From assembly GCA_934180065.1 (NCBI GenBank), contig CAKPRA010000067.1, forward strand, positions 1 to 6,189: a stretch of 6,189 bases of DNA, read 5' to 3'. Numbering within the stretch: the first letter of the stretch is position 1; each line of letters opens with the position of its first letter. Below the pieces are notes generated by a model. The model was not told where the DNA came from, did not search any database, and was given only the letters and a program-made list of their open reading frames with translations. Below are positions 5,996 to 6,189 of the stretch, in pieces. Made by a program: the position numbers and the translations under genes. Source of the DNA: an uncultured Clostridia bacterium. Its GTDB lineage: Bacteria; Bacillota; Clostridia; TANB77; CAG-508.

Positions 5996-6052
5996 AAAAT
6001 CAATCCTTGTCTCTTTTCAAAAAATATACCGTTCTCCCCTGTAACATCAATA
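5996..6052 (-). other. Spacer holding the two ends of the toxin remnant seen beside copy A
   Basis: The last 20 bases before the membrane gene stop (about 6033-6052) and the 30 bases before the ATG resemble those of the 195-base spacer beside copy A. The central 138 bases (46 codons) are absent. One frame reads NIDVTGENGIFFEKRQG without a stop before the next gene. The AAGGA ribosome site at 6004-6008 lies within it. Confidence 0.4.
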
Positions 6053-6189
6053 TTAAGAGTTGGTAACTTCTTTCTTTTTACTTTTTCTCTTATTTTTTAT
6101 AATGTATTGATCGAATTTTCGTAGAAATTTTCTTTTCATTTCGCCATATTCAGTAAGACCTGGACCAAAATCAAAATTAGATATTTCTA
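6053..6189 (-). CDS. Two-helix membrane protein, copy B (C-terminal end only)
   Basis: The minus-strand frame from the window edge to TAA at 6053-6055 encodes the last 45 residues of the protein found complete at 909-1700. Of 137 bases, one differs (Asn to Asp in the RKF-x-QY segment). The ribosome site, start and membrane helices should lie outside the window. Its order relative to the 275-residue gene matches copy A, showing that the two genes were duplicated together. Confidence 0.75.
   Translation of the reverse strand, partial: EISNFDFGPGLTEYGEMKRKFLRKFDQYIIKNKRKSKKKEVTNS

Larger units (their letters stand above)
5283..6189 (+). repeat. Direct repeat of a two-gene module, unit B
   Basis: This is the partner of positions 1-1045. 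It contains the region shared with copy A of the 275-residue gene, the shortened spacer and the end of the membrane gene. In this unit the 3' part of the 275-residue gene and its terminator are visible, which predicts what lies just left of the window. Confidence 0.9.

Noticed and set aside
1..6189. CRISPR array, insertion sequence, tRNA or rRNA
   Set aside because: There are no short regularly spaced repeats, no transposase-like frame or terminal inverted repeats, and no RNA-gene signatures. The only long repeat is the two-gene module.

Overview
The window is very AT-rich (roughly a quarter to a third G+C by eye). Every supportable coding region lies on the minus strand. RHS/YD-repeat cores of the type 'YYLEG ... 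KTYY.HKN ... YSYDSFG ... RYYNPRTGRF', TTG/GTG starts, AAGGA-type ribosome sites and U-tailed hairpin terminators point to a low-GC Firmicute, most likely a Clostridia member. That placement is inference; no housekeeping gene is present to confirm it.

The region reads as an accessory 'graveyard' behind an RHS polymorphic-toxin locus: C-terminal toxin tips, broken RHS cores and small candidate immunity genes in series. In transcription order (high to low coordinates) it holds: the C-terminal end of membrane protein copy B (6189-6053); a 57-bp spacer; the 275-residue putative immunity protein copy B (5995-5168) and its terminator (5146-5122); a decayed RHS core (about 5085-4770) joined out of frame to a toxin tip (4772-4637); a 153-residue putative immunity gene (4624-4163) and its terminator (4141-4103); a second RHS core with two nonsense codons (about 3840-3278), leading into an intact-looking toxin tip (3277-2762); its putative immunity gene (about 2729-2304) and terminator (2296-2262); an orphan basic toxin tip (about 2141-1746); membrane protein copy A (1700-909); a toxin remnant (908-725); and the 275-residue protein copy A (713 to the window start).

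The window begins and ends inside two copies of one module: membrane protein, then toxin remnant, then 275-residue protein. The copies are nearly identical and lie about 5.1-5.3 kb apart. Most divergence between the two 275-residue proteins falls in one 30-base patch, and copy B has lost about 138 bp of the toxin remnant between the genes.

The working model, from known RHS biology, is that a full-length RHS gene upstream exchanges its C-terminal toxin/immunity cassette by recombination in the conserved core. Displaced cassettes stay behind: toxins decay, while immunity genes persist with their own ribosome sites and terminators. None of the toxin tips or immunity proteins could be tied with confidence to a named family. 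The best clue is the 171-residue tip, whose His-x3-His and 'GAGAEFTGEGKIITFWY' segments resemble small RNase-type polymorphic toxins.
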